Positions 52,345 to 62,096 are shown, counted from the stretch's first letter. The stretch: DNA of 64,000 nt from a bacterium (GCA_016124195.1 WGOE01000002.1:248001-312000); one strand, 5' to 3'. Numbers and translations: made by a program. The notes: a model not told the origin generated them from the sequence alone.

Positions 52345-54462
52345 TCAGGGCTTGCGCGAGACGTTTCTGACCCGCGCCACCTGCGCCACATCGGTTTCGG
52401 CTTCAAGCGCCGTCATCACCATATGAAGATGTTCGACATCGCGCAGGTCAACGTCAATCAGCAGCCGATAGAAATCCGGCTTGCGTTCAGTGAATTTCAT
52501 GTCGGAAATATTGGCTTTCTGCTCGCCTATGGCGGTGCAGATCCGGCCCAGCACCCCGGCATCGTTGGAAATCGCCACATCCAGCGTCACGGTATAGGCG
52601 GCGGGATGGCGGCCCGACTGCCAGTGCAGATCGACCCAGCGCGAGGGCTGCTCTTCCAGTTCCTCCAGTGCGGGGCAGTCGATGCCATGCACGATGACGC
52701 CGCGCCCGGGATAGGTGATGCCGACGATGCGTTCGCCCGGCACCGGCTGGCAGCACTGCGCGCGCTTGAAGGTCTGGTCCGCGCCAAGGCCGATCACGGG
52801 GCGTTGGGCGTCGACCTCGTCAGCCTGCGCGGTGGAAAGTTCGGGGTAAAGCGTCTCGAGCACCTTGCGGGCGGTCAGTTCGGCAGAGCCAAGCCGGGCC
52901 AGAAGGTCGCTTTCATCGGCCAGCCCCAGCATCTTGGCTGCCGTGCGCAGCGCCTTGTCGGTGGCCTTGCGCCCGACATGGTCAAAGGCCGCGCGGGCCA
53001 GCTCTTGCCCCAGTTTCACAAAGCGGCCGCGGTCTTCCTCGCGCAGGGACCGCCGGATCGCGGCCTTGGCGCGCCCCGTGGTGACGATGTCGATCCACGA
53101 CGCCTGGGGGCGCTGGCCTTCGGCGGTAATGATCTCGACCGACTGGCCGTTCTTCAGCCTTGTCCACAAGGGCACGCGGATCCCGTCGATCTTGGCCGAA
53201 ACGCAGGAATTGCCGATCCTTGTGTGGATCGCATAGGCATAATCCAGAGGCGTGGCCCCGCGCGGCAGTTGTACCACATCGCCCTTGGGGGTGAAGCAGA
53301 ACACCTGATCGGAATACATTTCCAGTTTGACGTTCTCGAGGAATTCGGTGTGGTCGCCCTCGGTGAACCGTTCGGTCAGTTGCGCGATCCATTTGGCCGG
53401 ATCGACAGCGAAGGGGTTCTTGGCGCGCACGCCTTCGCGGTAGGACCAATGAGCGGCGACCCCGGCTTCGGCCACTTCGTGCATCTCGCGCGTGCGGATC
53501 TGCACCTCGACCCTTTTGCCGTCGCGCCCCGAGACCGAGGTATGGATCGAGCGGTAGCCGTTGGATTTGGGCTGGCTGATATAGTCCTTGAACCGCCCCG
53601 GCACCGCGCGCCAGCGTTGGTGGATGGCACCGAGGATGCGGTAGCAATCGCCCACGGTCGTGCAGATGATGCGAAAGCCGTAGATGTCGGACAGGCGCGA
53701 AAAGGCCAGGTCCTTTTCCTGCATCTTGCGCCAGATCGAATAGGGCTTCTTGGCCCGTCCATAGACATCGGCCTCGATCTTTTCGCGCTCCAGTTCGGTG
53801 CGGATGTCCGCCGTGATCTGATGCACCACATCGCCCGATTCGCGCTGCAGGGTCAGAAAGCGGCGGATGATCGAGTTGCGCGCCTCGGGGTTGATGACGC
53901 GGAAGGCCAGATCTTCCAGCTCTTCGCGCATCCACTGCATGCCCATGCGGCCGGCCAGCGGCGCATAGATGTCCATGGTCTCGCGCGACTTCTGCATCTG
54001 CTTGTCCACGGTCATGCTCTTGATCGTGCGCATGTTGTGCAGCCGGTCGGCCAGCTTGACGAGGATGACCCGCAGATCCTTCGACATCGCCATGAAAAGC
54101 TTGCGGAAGTTTTCGGCCTGTTCGGTCTGGCCGGAAGACAGCTGCAGGTTGGTCAGCTTGGTGACGCCATCGACCAGTTCGGCGACTTCGTGGCCAAACA
54201 GGCGTTCGACCTCGGAATAGGTCGATTTGGTGTCCTCGATCGTGTCATGCAGCAGGGCGGTGACGATGGTAGCGTCATCCAGCTGCTGTTCGGTCAGGAT
54301 GGCGGCAACGGCGACCGGATGTGTGAAATAAGGCTCGCCGGATTTGCGGAACTGACCGGCGTGCATCTTTACGCCATAGCCATAGGCCTGACGGATCAGT
54401 TCCGAATTCGTCCGCGGATTGTAATTGCGGACGAGGGCGATCAGGTCTTCGACGTCGATCAT
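52345..54462 (-). CDS. rsh: Bifunctional (p)ppGpp synthetase/hydrolase RelA/SpoT
   Basis: A 705-aa Rsh enzyme setting (p)ppGpp levels in the stringent response. The N-terminal HD hydrolase domain has HDTIEDT (His72, Asp73), the synthetase domain has the SDIYGFRIICTTVGDCY and QPKSNGYRSIHTSV segments, the TGS domain has VVQLPRGATPLDYAYAIHT near 390, and a C-terminal ACT domain follows a Cys-His-rich helical part. The intact HD motif supports hydrolase as well as synthetase activity, as expected for the single alphaproteobacterial Rsh. It lies 30 bases after rpoZ; rpoZ-rsh is conserved because omega takes part in ppGpp sensing. Confidence 0.95.
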   Translation of the reverse strand: MIDVEDLIALVRNYNPRTNSELIRQAYGYGVKMHAGQFRKSGEPYFTHPVAVAAILTEQQLDDATIVTALLHDTIEDTKSTYSEVERLFGHEVAELVDGVTKLTNLQLSSGQTEQAENFRKLFMAMSKDLRVILVKLADRLHNMRTIKSMTVDKQMQKSRETMDIYAPLAGRMGMQWMREELEDLAFRVINPEARNSIIRRFLTLQRESGDVVHQITADIRTELEREKIEADVYGRAKKPYSIWRKMQEKDLAFSRLSDIYGFRIICTTVGDCYRILGAIHQRWRAVPGRFKDYISQPKSNGYRSIHTSVSGRDGKRVEVQIRTREMHEVAEAGVAAHWSYREGVRAKNPFAVDPAKWIAQLTERFTEGDHTEFLENVKLEMYSDQVFCFTPKGDVVQLPRGATPLDYAYAIHTRIGNSCVSAKIDGIRVPLWTRLKNGQSVEIITAEGQRPQASWIDIVTTGRAKAAIRRSLREEDRGRFVKLGQELARAAFDHVGRKATDKALRTAAKMLGLADESDLLARLGSAELTARKVLETLYPELSTAQADEVDAQRPVIGLGADQTFKRAQCCQPVPGERIVGITYPGRGVIVHGIDCPALEELEEQPSRWVDLHWQSGRHPAAYTVTLDVAISNDAGVLGRICTAIGEQKANISDMKFTERKPDFYRLLIDVDLRDVEHLHMVMTALEAETDVAQVARVRNVSRKP

Positions 54463-54492
54463 CCCCGTCCTGCCTTGTCAGACCCGGACGGG

Positions 54493-54846
54493 TCAGTTAT
54501 CGCCTTGCGCTTCCATCAGCGCGCGCAGCAGCTTTTCTTCGGACATGTCGTCCTGCATCGGGCGGTCGATCTCGCCCGACATCAGAAGCGCCATCTGATC
54601 CTCTTCGGGCTCGTCGACCTCGATCTGGGTCTGGTAGCTTTCGATCATCCGCTCACGCAGGACCGAGGCGATCTGCGCTTCGTCCGCGATCTCGCGCAGG
54701 GCGACGACCGGGTTCTTGTCGTTGTCACGATCCACCGAAACCGGAGAGCCGGACTGGATCTCGCGCGCCCGATGGGCGGCCAGCATCACCAGTTCGAACC
54801 GGTTCGGAACCTTGTCAACGCAATCTTCAACCGTCACGCGGGCCAT
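54493..54846 (-). CDS. rpoZ: DNA-directed RNA polymerase subunit omega
   Basis: A 117-aa omega subunit assisting polymerase assembly and ppGpp binding. The N-terminus [30 protein letters not shown] is the strongly conserved MARVTVEDC... family start; the C-terminal acidic segment ([16 protein letters not shown]) is normal for alphaproteobacteria. First gene of rpoZ-rsh-DUF2062. Confidence 0.95.
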   Translation of the reverse strand: MARVTVEDCVDKVPNRFELVMLAAHRAREIQSGSPVSVDRDNDKNPVVALREIADEAQIASVLRERMIESYQTQIEVDEPEEDQMALLMSGEIDRPMQDDMSEEKLLRALMEAQGDN

Positions 54847-54881
54847 GGATGCTCCAATAGTTGGGGGCTCGGGAAGGGTCT

Positions 54882-54909
54882 AGATAAGCGCATGAAATTC
54901 TCTTGACAA
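54882..54909 (-). promoter_or_regulatory. Candidate sigma-70 promoter of the rpoZ operon
   Basis: On the minus strand TTGTCA (54904-54909) and TTATCT (54882-54887) are 16 bases apart, close to housekeeping -35/-10 boxes. The predicted start lies about 30 bases before the rpoZ ATG. This matches the operon's first gene. Confidence 0.5.
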
Positions 54910-54933
54910 GCGGCAATGTGGTCGCACACCGGG

Positions 54934-55503
54934 CTAAAGTGCCTGAACTTCGGCAATGGCGGCCGCTGGCAGCGCCGCGGTCAGGTCCGCCACGGTCTTT
55001 CCCAGCACGGGATGGCGCCAATCCGGGGCCACATCCATCAAAGGCACCAGAACGAAGGCGCGGTCCTGCAGGCGCGGGTGCGGCAGAATCAGGGTCGGCG
55101 GTGTCGCCGTGGTCTGTAAATTCGCGTCAAGGTTGTACCAGTGCGACCAGGTTTCCAGGTCGGGCAGCACCTTGTCGCCCATCGCGATGAGGTCGAGGTC
55201 AAGGGTCCGCCCTCCCCACCGCCGGTCCCGGGTGCGGCCGAACCTCGCCTCGATTCCATGCAGCACAGCCAGCACTTCGGGGGCTGTCAATGTGGTCTGG
55301 ACCGCGACGGCGGCATTGACATAGTCGGGCCCGGCCCCGGCCGGAAAGCAGGGCGTGGCATAGAAACGACTGGCCCGCACGATCTGCAACTCTGAGGTGT
55401 GCAAGGCATCAAGTGCCGCTCGCAAAACATCAAAACTTCGTTTATCCTGAAAGGGTAAATTGCCACCAAGTGCAACTAAAGCTGGAAAATTCCGTTGGGT
55501 CAC
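54934..55503 (-). CDS. folK: 2-amino-4-hydroxy-6-hydroxymethyldihydropteridine pyrophosphokinase
   Basis: A folate-pathway enzyme transferring pyrophosphate from ATP to 6-hydroxymethyl-dihydropterin. The sequence has ALVALGGNLP, AAVAVQTTLTAPEVL, RTRDRRWGGRTLDLDLI (ATP/Mg site with Arg and two Asp), and LILPHPRLQDRAFVLVPL. I prefer GTG 55503 (189 aa) because GGAAGG lies about nine bases before it and the length then matches the family; ATG 55608 would add 35 non-conserved residues and leave no room for a promoter next to the divergent NYN gene. It is downstream of nothing on its strand. Confidence 0.88.
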   Translation of the reverse strand: MTQRNFPALVALGGNLPFQDKRSFDVLRAALDALHTSELQIVRASRFYATPCFPAGAGPDYVNAAVAVQTTLTAPEVLAVLHGIEARFGRTRDRRWGGRTLDLDLIAMGDKVLPDLETWSHWYNLDANLQTTATPPTLILPHPRLQDRAFVLVPLMDVAPDWRHPVLGKTVADLTAALPAAAIAEVQAL

Positions 55504-55638
55504 GGGTGATACCCTTCCGTATAGGGAGACTTGTTCCGCCTGACTCTGCCTGATAACCGGTACCAAAGGCTCTGAGCCTGAACCATTGCCGTAGTTGTTC
55601 GCTTTCATCGATCTACGGAAGGATTGAGGGGAAAATAC

Positions 55639-56214
55639 ATGTTTTACAAGGACGAGCGTCTGGCTTTGTTCATAGATGGGTCGAACCTGTATGCCGCGGC
55701 CAAGGCCCTGGGATTCGACATTGACTACAAGCTGCTCCGTCAGGAGTTCATGCGGCGCGGGCGCCTGCTGCGCGCCTTCTATTATACCGCCTTGCTTGAG
55801 AATGACGACTATTCGCCCATTCGCCCTCTGGTTGATTGGCTGAACTACAACGGCTTCACCATGGTGACCAAACCGGCCAAGGAATACACCGACAGCCAGG
55901 GCCGCCGGAAGGTCAAGGGCAACATGGATATCGAGTTGACGGTCGATGCCATGGAGCTTGCGCCGCGCGTCGATCACGTCGTTCTGTTCTCGGGCGACGG
56001 GGATTTTCGCCCGCTGGTCGAAAGCCTGCAACGTCAGGGCGTGCGCGTTTCGGTCGTCTCGACGATTCGCAGCCAACCGCCGATGATCGCCGACGAACTG
56101 CGTCGCCAGGCCGATAATTTCATCGAACTGGACGAGTTGCGCGAAGTGATCGGTCGCCCGCCGCGCGAACCCCGCCCGATGGAGCGTGAAGATATCAGCA
56201 TCGAAGCCAAGTAA
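55639..56214 (+). CDS. NYN-domain (LabA/DUF88-type) PIN-like nuclease-fold protein
   Basis: A 191-aa protein of the NYN family, a PIN-like RNase fold. Acidic residues typical of the site are visible in LALFIDGSNLY near residue 10, KGNMDIELTVDAMELA near 93 and SGDGDFRPLVESL near 118. ATG 55639 follows GAGGGG by about eight bases; a TTG at 55624 is possible. RNA processing is inferred from fold. It diverges from folK and ends in a terminator. Confidence 0.88.
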   Translation: MFYKDERLALFIDGSNLYAAAKALGFDIDYKLLRQEFMRRGRLLRAFYYTALLENDDYSPIRPLVDWLNYNGFTMVTKPAKEYTDSQGRRKVKGNMDIELTVDAMELAPRVDHVVLFSGDGDFRPLVESLQRQGVRVSVVSTIRSQPPMIADELRRQADNFIELDELREVIGRPPREPRPMEREDISIEAK

Positions 56215-56234
56215 GGCTTGCGACACCAACACCG

Positions 56235-56273
56235 CGGCCGGGGCAGGGCACTGTCCCGGCCGTTTGGTTTTTT
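56235..56273 (+). terminator. Rho-independent terminator after the NYN gene
   Basis: CGGCCGGG (56235-56242) pairs with CCCGGCCG (56255-56262) and is followed by TTTGGTTTTTT. Confidence 0.85.
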
Positions 56274-56374
56274 GCGCGCCGGTCCGCCAGTGGCGCCCCT
56301 GATCGCCGCCCGGGGCAGATTTATGCCCCGCGCACTGGACGCGGGCGGCTGGCCGGTTTACCTCTGATCGCACC

Positions 56375-57322
56375 ATGACCCAAGCCTTGACCCTTTACCT
56401 TGCCGCTCCGCGCGGTTTTTGCGCCGGCGTGGACCGGGCCATCAAGATCGTCGAACTGGCCCTGCAGAAATGGGGCGCGCCGGTCTATGTCCGGCACGAG
56501 ATCGTGCACAACAAATATGTGGTCGACGGGTTGCGCGCCCAGGGGGCCGTGTTCGTCGAAGAGCTGGACGAATGCCCGGTGGACCGCCCGGTGATCTTTT
56601 CCGCGCATGGCGTCCCGAAATCGGTGCCGGCCGCGGCCGAGGCACGCCACATGATCGCGGTCGATGCGACCTGCCCGCTGGTGACCAAGGTGCACAACGA
56701 GGCCGCCCGCCATTCGGAGGCCGGACTGCAGATGGTGATGATCGGCCATGCCGGCCATCCCGAAACCGTGGGGACCATGGGCCAGCTGCCTGAGGGCGAG
56801 GTTCTTCTGGTCGAAACCGCCGAGGATGTGGTGCATCTTCAGGTGCGTGATCCTGAAAGGCTGGCCTATATCACGCAGACCACCTTGTCGGTGGATGACA
56901 CGGCCGGGATCGTTGCCGCCCTTCAGGCGCGCTTTCCTTCCATTGTGGCGCCGCACAAGGAAGATATCTGCTATGCCACCACCAACCGTCAGGCGGCGGT
57001 CAAGGCGATTGCGGGCAAGATCGACGCGCTTCTGGTGATCGGTGCGCCCAATTCGTCGAACTCGCGCCGTCTGGTCGAGGTCGGGCGGGCCGCCGGCTGC
57101 GCCTATGCCCAACTGGTGCAACGCGCCGCCGACATCGACTGGCGCGCGCTGGAAGGGATCCGCGCCGTGGGGGTGACGGCGGGCGCCTCGGCCCCGGAAG
57201 ATCTGGTCAACGAAGTGATCGCGGCTTTCCGCGCCCGCTATGACCTGGCTGTGGAACTGGTCGAGACCGCGCAGGAGCATGTCGAATTCAAGGTGCCACG
57301 CATCTTGCGCGAGCCGGCATGA
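56375..57322 (+). CDS. ispH: 4-hydroxy-3-methylbut-2-enyl diphosphate reductase
   Basis: A 315-aa [4Fe-4S] enzyme giving IPP and DMAPP at the last MEP-pathway step. The three cluster Cys are in [13 protein letters not shown] (Cys near 14), DATCPLVTK (near 98) and [10 protein letters not shown] (near 197); [14 protein letters not shown] near 226 and [11 protein letters not shown] complete the fold. It is first of a coupled run with DUF3429 and rnhA (4-base overlaps). Confidence 0.95.
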   Translation: MTQALTLYLAAPRGFCAGVDRAIKIVELALQKWGAPVYVRHEIVHNKYVVDGLRAQGAVFVEELDECPVDRPVIFSAHGVPKSVPAAAEARHMIAVDATCPLVTKVHNEAARHSEAGLQMVMIGHAGHPETVGTMGQLPEGEVLLVETAEDVVHLQVRDPERLAYITQTTLSVDDTAGIVAALQARFPSIVAPHKEDICYATTNRQAAVKAIAGKIDALLVIGAPNSSNSRRLVEVGRAAGCAYAQLVQRAADIDWRALEGIRAVGVTAGASAPEDLVNEVIAAFRARYDLAVELVETAQEHVEFKVPRILREPA

Positions 57323-57762
57323 TCCCGCGTCCCGCGCTGATTCTGGGGCTGGCCGGGCTGATCCCGTTCCTGTGGGACGTGGCGACCATGCTGTCGCCCG
57401 GCTTGGCCGCAAGCGGCCTGCGCTGGTTCGGGCCGCGCTTTGTCGGTCCCTATGTGGGGCTCGCCTATGGCACCGTGATCCTTGCTTTCATGTCCGGCGT
57501 GCTCTGGGGCTTTGCCACGCGGGCGCGCGAGGGGGTGTGGCTGTTTTACAGCCTGTCGGTGGTGCCGGCGCTTTGGGCCTTTTTCTTTGTGGGGGGCGGG
57601 CCGGTGCAGGCCGGGCTCTGCCTCGCGGCGGGCTTTGCCGGATTGCTCGGGCTCGACTGGGTCTTTCAGGCCCGGGGCCTGACCCCGGCCTGGTGGATGA
57701 CGCTGCGCACCGGGCTCAGCGCGGTGGTGATCGGCTGCCTCCTGCTGGCGTCGATGGCATGA
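57319..57762 (+). CDS. DUF3429 membrane protein
   Basis: A 147-aa inner-membrane protein with four to five helices, in the DUF3429 family. [13 protein letters not shown] at the start and [12 protein letters not shown] in the middle are the recognisable family blocks. Overlaps ispH and rnhA by four bases each, so it is translated with them. Function unknown. Confidence 0.85.
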   Translation: MIPRPALILGLAGLIPFLWDVATMLSPGLAASGLRWFGPRFVGPYVGLAYGTVILAFMSGVLWGFATRAREGVWLFYSLSVVPALWAFFFVGGGPVQAGLCLAAGFAGLLGLDWVFQARGLTPAWWMTLRTGLSAVVIGCLLLASMA

Positions 57763-58229
57763 CGCAGATCTTTGCCTATACCGATGGCGCCTGTTCGGGC
57801 AATCCTGGCCCGGGTGGCTGGGGTGTCCTGATGCAGGCGCGCGAGGGCGCCCAGATCGTCAAGGAGCGCACCCTTTCGGGCGGCGAAGCCCTGACCACCA
57901 ACAACCGGATGGAGCTGTTGGCCGCCATCTCGGCGCTGGAGGCGCTGACCAAGCCGGTCGAAATCACCATCGTCACCGACAGCGCCTATGTGAAGAACGG
58001 CATCACCGAATGGATGGACAACTGGAAGCGCAAGGGCTGGCGCACCGCCGGCGGGCCTCCGGTCAAGAATGTCGATCTGTGGCAAAGGCTTGATGCGGCC
58101 CGCGCCAGCCACAAGGTGACATGGCGCTGGATCAAGGGCCACGCGGGCCATGCCGAAAACGAAAGGGCCGATGAACTGGCCCGTGCGGGCATGGCGCCGT
58201 TCAAGCCGGTCAAATCCAGTCCAGGTTGA
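57759..58229 (+). CDS. rnhA: Ribonuclease HI
   Basis: A 156-aa enzyme cutting the RNA strand of RNA-DNA hybrids. All four catalytic acids are in place: Asp of [16 protein letters not shown], Glu of [10 protein letters not shown], Asp of [11 protein letters not shown] and Asp of ENERADELA, with the His of GHAGHAENE nearby. The 3' end overlaps the convergent FkbM methyltransferase gene by 20 bases. Confidence 0.95.
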   Translation: MTQIFAYTDGACSGNPGPGGWGVLMQAREGAQIVKERTLSGGEALTTNNRMELLAAISALEALTKPVEITIVTDSAYVKNGITEWMDNWKRKGWRTAGGPPVKNVDLWQRLDAARASHKVTWRWIKGHAGHAENERADELARAGMAPFKPVKSSPG

Positions 58230-58947
58230 TCTTGCCGGACGGCTCATGTTCGGCGATGGCCGCCTTGAGCGCGCGGAATCTGTCGCGCAAGTCCTTGAAC
58301 TTGCGCTCATGCGTCTCGGCGACGAGGCCGAGGATATCGGCAAAAAGCCCTTCGCGGTCCATGGCTTCGAGGATGTCGAGTTCGGCGCCCTCGATGTCCA
58401 TCTTGATGAAGGCGATCTTGCCGCGTGCCGCGACCTGTTCTCGCACCCAGGACGGAAAGTCGATCAGCGGGACATCCACCGCGTTTTCCGCATCAATCCG
58501 ACGCCCGCCATCCAGAATCGTGCTCTTGACCGAGGCGCCTTCGGGGTTTTCGGCAAAGTTGTTGGCCCGCATCAGCCGCACGGTGCCCGCGCCGACTCCG
58601 ACCGCGGCATGGACCAGCGTGATGTTCTGCCGCCCGGCAAAACGATCCTGCAGCCGGGCGAAGGTCAGCGGGTCGGGCTCGAAGGCCACGACATCGGCGC
58701 CGGTCGCGGCAAGCTGTTCTGTCACCACCCCCATGTTGGCCCCCAGATCCACCGCCAGATCACCGGGGCGCAGCAGGGTGCAGATGCCCTTGAGGTAGCC
58801 TTCGGCCCAGGCCTTGCGCTGATTGCGCCTCGCACGGCGGATCAGTGCCGCGGCCTTCTTCTCACGCGTGTCGACCGCAGGCGCGGCGCTGCCCGTCTCT
58901 GTCGTCTTGGTCTCAGCGGGCCCGGTTTCGGTCGGCACGGCGTCCAT
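58210..58947 (-). CDS. FkbM-family methyltransferase
   Basis: A 245-aa SAM-dependent enzyme of the FkbM family, usually methylating hydroxyls on sugars or macrolides. SAM motif I is [17 protein letters not shown] near residue 65, [15 protein letters not shown] follows, and [19 protein letters not shown] near 180 is the family signature. The first 35 residues are Thr/Ala/Glu-rich and likely disordered. The start directly abuts the stop of the upstream glycosyltransferase gene (zero bases), and the 3' end overlaps rnhA by 20 bases. It probably modifies a glycan made by its neighbours. Confidence 0.87.
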   Translation of the reverse strand: MDAVPTETGPAETKTTETGSAAPAVDTREKKAAALIRRARRNQRKAWAEGYLKGICTLLRPGDLAVDLGANMGVVTEQLAATGADVVAFEPDPLTFARLQDRFAGRQNITLVHAAVGVGAGTVRLMRANNFAENPEGASVKSTILDGGRRIDAENAVDVPLIDFPSWVREQVAARGKIAFIKMDIEGAELDILEAMDREGLFADILGLVAETHERKFKDLRDRFRALKAAIAEHEPSGKINLDWI

Positions 58948-59763
58948 TCACTCCTCCAGCGCTTTGGCGGGATCAATGCCGACCTGTTCGCACATCCGCG
59001 CGGCATAGGACCCGGGCATCGGCACGTTCTTGCGCCACCACGGCTTGGTGCCGTTGGTGTAAAGGTGCACGGACAGCGTGTTGTCGGTGAAATGGCCCTC
59101 GACCCTGCCATAGGGGTCGTAGAAGACGTCGTTCAACTGGAAGGGCACGGGGTAGAGGTAATCCGGCGTCAGCGCCTTTTCGTAATCGCCGGTCTGTTGG
59201 GCGAAATAGGTGAAGGCCTGCGGGCCGAAGGCGGTGCGTTCGGCGTTGTAGATGCGCACGGCCTGCGGCAGGCCCGGGTCCTGCTTGTCGATCTTCTTGC
59301 GCTGCTGCTTGGAAAACCACGGCGGGGCGGCGGGCAGGTTGAAGTAATAGTCCAGAAGCTGGTGGATCAGCGCGCCGTCCTTCGGGATATAGACCACGCC
59401 GCAGTTCAGCGCGCCACGAAAGCCGTGACCGGCGTAGATGTTCTGCATCTCATCCGGAAAGGGCCTGTGGCAGAAGGCGTCGCAATCCACCCAGACGGCG
59501 TCGGTGGCCTGGATCATCTTGTAGCGGAACACGTTGGACAGAAAGCTCTCCGAGGTCTGTGCCACGATCTCGCGGTCGATCGACATGATGTCCGAGGCGG
59601 GCTTGACGGTGACGCCTTCGGGCACGTTCGAGACGGCATCGGTGCAATACAGCGTGGTCGGATGGCCTTGCTGCACATGGCTGAGCAGGCACAACTGGTT
59701 GAGATAGTGCAGCTTTTCGCCAATCCAGAGCGAAGCGACGGGGCGGCGAACGGGAGTGCTCAT
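58948..59763 (-). CDS. Putative glycosyltransferase (GT-A fold, DxD)
   Basis: A 271-aa protein that looks like a GT-A-type glycosyltransferase. A DxD-like WVDCDAFCHRPF near residue 95 would bind nucleotide-sugar with metal. VRRPVASLWIGEKLHYLNQLC at the start and GALNCGVVYIPKDG in the middle fit polysaccharide transferases handling small sugars. No signal peptide or helix. ATG 59763 gives MSTPVRRP; upstream frame has no homology. Co-directional with the GT-methyltransferase fusion upstream (154 bases) and adjacent to the FkbM gene. Confidence 0.8.
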   Translation of the reverse strand: MSTPVRRPVASLWIGEKLHYLNQLCLLSHVQQGHPTTLYCTDAVSNVPEGVTVKPASDIMSIDREIVAQTSESFLSNVFRYKMIQATDAVWVDCDAFCHRPFPDEMQNIYAGHGFRGALNCGVVYIPKDGALIHQLLDYYFNLPAAPPWFSKQQRKKIDKQDPGLPQAVRIYNAERTAFGPQAFTYFAQQTGDYEKALTPDYLYPVPFQLNDVFYDPYGRVEGHFTDNTLSVHLYTNGTKPWWRKNVPMPGSYAARMCEQVGIDPAKALEE

Positions 59764-59881
59764 CAAGATCCTCAAGAATTGCCGCTTTGGGCGTGACGGA
59801 GGGAATCGGGTTTCTGACCCGGGCCAGACTTGCCGGAATAGTGTTTCGAACCTGTGGACGGAACAATGGCAAATGCGCGGC

Positions 59882-59917
59882 GAAAATCTTGCGCCGGAGG
59901 CGACGCGGGAGATTTTC
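59882..59917 (-). terminator. Hairpin at the end of the fusion glycosyltransferase gene
   Basis: GAAAATCT (59882-59889) and AGATTTTC (59910-59917) form perfect 8-bp arms directly abutting the stop codon of the upstream gene; the inner loop can also pair GCG/CGC. It may terminate or attenuate transcription into the next glycosyltransferase gene. Confidence 0.55.
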
Positions 59918-61888
59918 TCAGACGTCATCCAATTTGAAGCCGCGCGCGACGTTGGGGTCAAAGCCGAAGGCGGGCGCGTAGCCAAGGTCGGACAACAGGG
60001 CCGCGGCCTCGTCCAGCCGCGGCGCCCAGGCCTCCAGCAGCCGACCGTACAGCAGGATCTGTTCGGGCATCGGCGCAAGCTGGGGCAGCAGATCGGCCAG
60101 AAGGTCGGGCCCAAGCCGCGGGTCTGCCAGAAGCAGCGCCTTGGGCTGAAGTGTCGCGACAAGGGTCAGCAGCCTCCGCTCCAGCGGGTCGGTCGAGGCA
60201 GGGGTCAGCTGGCACCGATCCGAAAAGGACCGCTGGTTGCGCGCCATGATCCGCGCCATCATCTGCCGCATCGCGGCGTTGTCCTCCTGCAGGGTCAGCC
60301 GCAGATCGGGCCGCTCGCGCGCCAGATGCAGCGCCTGAAACCCGATGGCCGCGCCGATTTCCAACACAGCACCCGCCTTGGGCAGGATCTGCGGCAGCTT
60401 GCGCGCAAGGCCGCGTTCGAACTTGCCGGCCTGCACCAGCGCCAGCGCCGCGGGCGGAAAGATCCGCCCGTCCAAGGGCAGCAAGAGCCCGTGGTTTTCC
60501 ACCCATTCGACCGCCACCTCGCCCGAGACATCGGGCAGGCCCGGCACATAAAGGCCCATCGGCACCTGTTCGACGGGGGTTTTCTCTTCGCCCTTGCGGT
60601 CGGCCCTGGCCTTGGCGTTGCGCAGTTTTTCCACATCGGTCATCAGGGCCGCGATCTTTTCCTTGTCGCGGGCCTGCGGAGGTTTGGCGACGATCTGGCT
60701 GATCGGCACCGCGGAGGCGCGGGCCAGATCGGCCACCAGCGCGTGATAGGCCTCGGTCTGGCGCAGTTCGGCCAGACGCGCCTCGGCCCGGGTCAGCGCG
60801 GCATGGTGCAGGCGGTTCAGTTCCGGGTCGGCCAGCAACGCCGCGATGATCTCGTTCCGGCGGGCGGTATAGCGCAGCATGGTGTCATCTGGCACCTCGT
60901 TGCGGTCCTGCAACGACCAGTAGTCGGAATTGTACTTGTCTTTCTTGTTGTTGACGTTGCCGCGCAGCTTGCGGATGGCGTAGCTGTCGACCGATTTCAC
61001 CGCATAGTGGTTCAGCTGCACCCAATCATAGCCCACCGTCCGCGTGATCGAACGCCAGCCGCGGAACTTGAAATAATCCTCCATCACCGCGCCCGATCCG
61101 GTCAGCCATTTCACCCGGTCGGGGAAATCGGTCTTGATGTGGCGGGTCTTCATCTTGGGGCGGTGGATGCCGAGCTTCCAATAGGCCGGATCGAACGTGA
61201 ACAGCGTCTTGACGCCCCAGCCCTTGTTCCAGGTGGTGGGCGCGGCCTTCAGGTATTGCTCGGTCACGGGCGCGCGGCTCCAGTCCACCACGCCGCCCGA
61301 GCCGAAGATGCGCCAGGTGATCACGATGCCATTGGCCTCTTGCGCCTTGGCCGCGGCGATCAGGTCGTCCAGCGTGCCATCGCCATAACGGATCGAGAGG
61401 AACTCGTCGGCGTCAAACACCATGACCCAGTCCGACAGGCCGACCACCGGCTCGTCCTGCGCGTGGTTGAGCGCGGAAGGTTGCGGGCGGATGCCTTCGG
61501 GGATGACGTTGCGGCGGTGATGGGCCAGGCCAAGCGCCTCGAGCCGGATCAGCATGTCGTCGGTGCCGTCCGAACAGTCGTTGGTATAGACAACCAGATC
61601 GGTGAACCCCACCGCCAGATGATGCGCCACCCATTCGATGACGTAAGGCCCTTCGTCCTTCATCATCGAGACGGCGGTGACCTGGCCATGCAGGCTTTGA
61701 TGCGCTTTCAAGGCGAAATCCACCGTACCCCACAGGGCCGAGGCGCCGCGCGGCCGCCCGTTCAGCGGCGCCAGATCGCGCGCAGCCTTGGCGCCGGCGC
61801 CGCCTTGGCCTGAACCCTTTCCGGTGCCCTTGGCGCCGCTGCCCTTGCCCTTTCCGGGCGCCTTCGCTTTGACCGGCTTGTCGTCCAT
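59918..61888 (-). CDS. Glycosyltransferase 2-like (GT92/DUF23-type) fused to a methyltransferase-like domain
   Basis: A 656-aa two-domain protein. Residues 1-45 are low-complexity Gly/Lys/Ala (KGKGSGAKGTGKGSG-like). Residues about 55-300 form a GT2/DUF23-type transferase with AVSMMKDEGPYVIEWVAHH and the DxD VMVFDADEFLSI near 155. A helical connector rich in Glu/Ala/Arg (about 360-440) leads to a C-terminal Rossmann-like domain with VLEIGAAIGFQALHLARE near 510, a methyltransferase motif I that resembles FkbM. The combination suggests a glycan-building and modifying enzyme. ATG 61888 gives MDDKPVKAK. Confidence 0.82.
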   Translation of the reverse strand: MDDKPVKAKAPGKGKGSGAKGTGKGSGQGGAGAKAARDLAPLNGRPRGASALWGTVDFALKAHQSLHGQVTAVSMMKDEGPYVIEWVAHHLAVGFTDLVVYTNDCSDGTDDMLIRLEALGLAHHRRNVIPEGIRPQPSALNHAQDEPVVGLSDWVMVFDADEFLSIRYGDGTLDDLIAAAKAQEANGIVITWRIFGSGGVVDWSRAPVTEQYLKAAPTTWNKGWGVKTLFTFDPAYWKLGIHRPKMKTRHIKTDFPDRVKWLTGSGAVMEDYFKFRGWRSITRTVGYDWVQLNHYAVKSVDSYAIRKLRGNVNNKKDKYNSDYWSLQDRNEVPDDTMLRYTARRNEIIAALLADPELNRLHHAALTRAEARLAELRQTEAYHALVADLARASAVPISQIVAKPPQARDKEKIAALMTDVEKLRNAKARADRKGEEKTPVEQVPMGLYVPGLPDVSGEVAVEWVENHGLLLPLDGRIFPPAALALVQAGKFERGLARKLPQILPKAGAVLEIGAAIGFQALHLARERPDLRLTLQEDNAAMRQMMARIMARNQRSFSDRCQLTPASTDPLERRLLTLVATLQPKALLLADPRLGPDLLADLLPQLAPMPEQILLYGRLLEAWAPRLDEAAALLSDLGYAPAFGFDPNVARGFKLDDV

Positions 61889-62096
61889 GATCCCGTGCCT
61901 GCATTCGCTGGCCGATCCTAGGCCCGGGATCAAACCGCCCGCAAGTCATGTCATTCGGCGGGCGCCAATCCGCTGCCGCCCGATTGATTGATGCCGAAAC
62001 ATCCACAGAAACGCGGATTTTCGCGGCGTGAGATGACAGCCGGTCCCAGCTTGGGCATAGTTGCGACCAAGGGGCCGCCGCCTTTGGTTGCCCCGG

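Noticed and set aside
52423-54906. An 827-codon plus-strand frame opposite rsh and rpoZ
   Set aside because: It mirrors the rsh coding pattern, has no homology and no ribosome binding site. A shadow of GC-rich coding DNA.
59756-61813. A 685-codon plus-strand frame opposite the fusion glycosyltransferase
   Set aside because: Antisense shadow; composition is Arg/Gly/Gln-rich with no domain.
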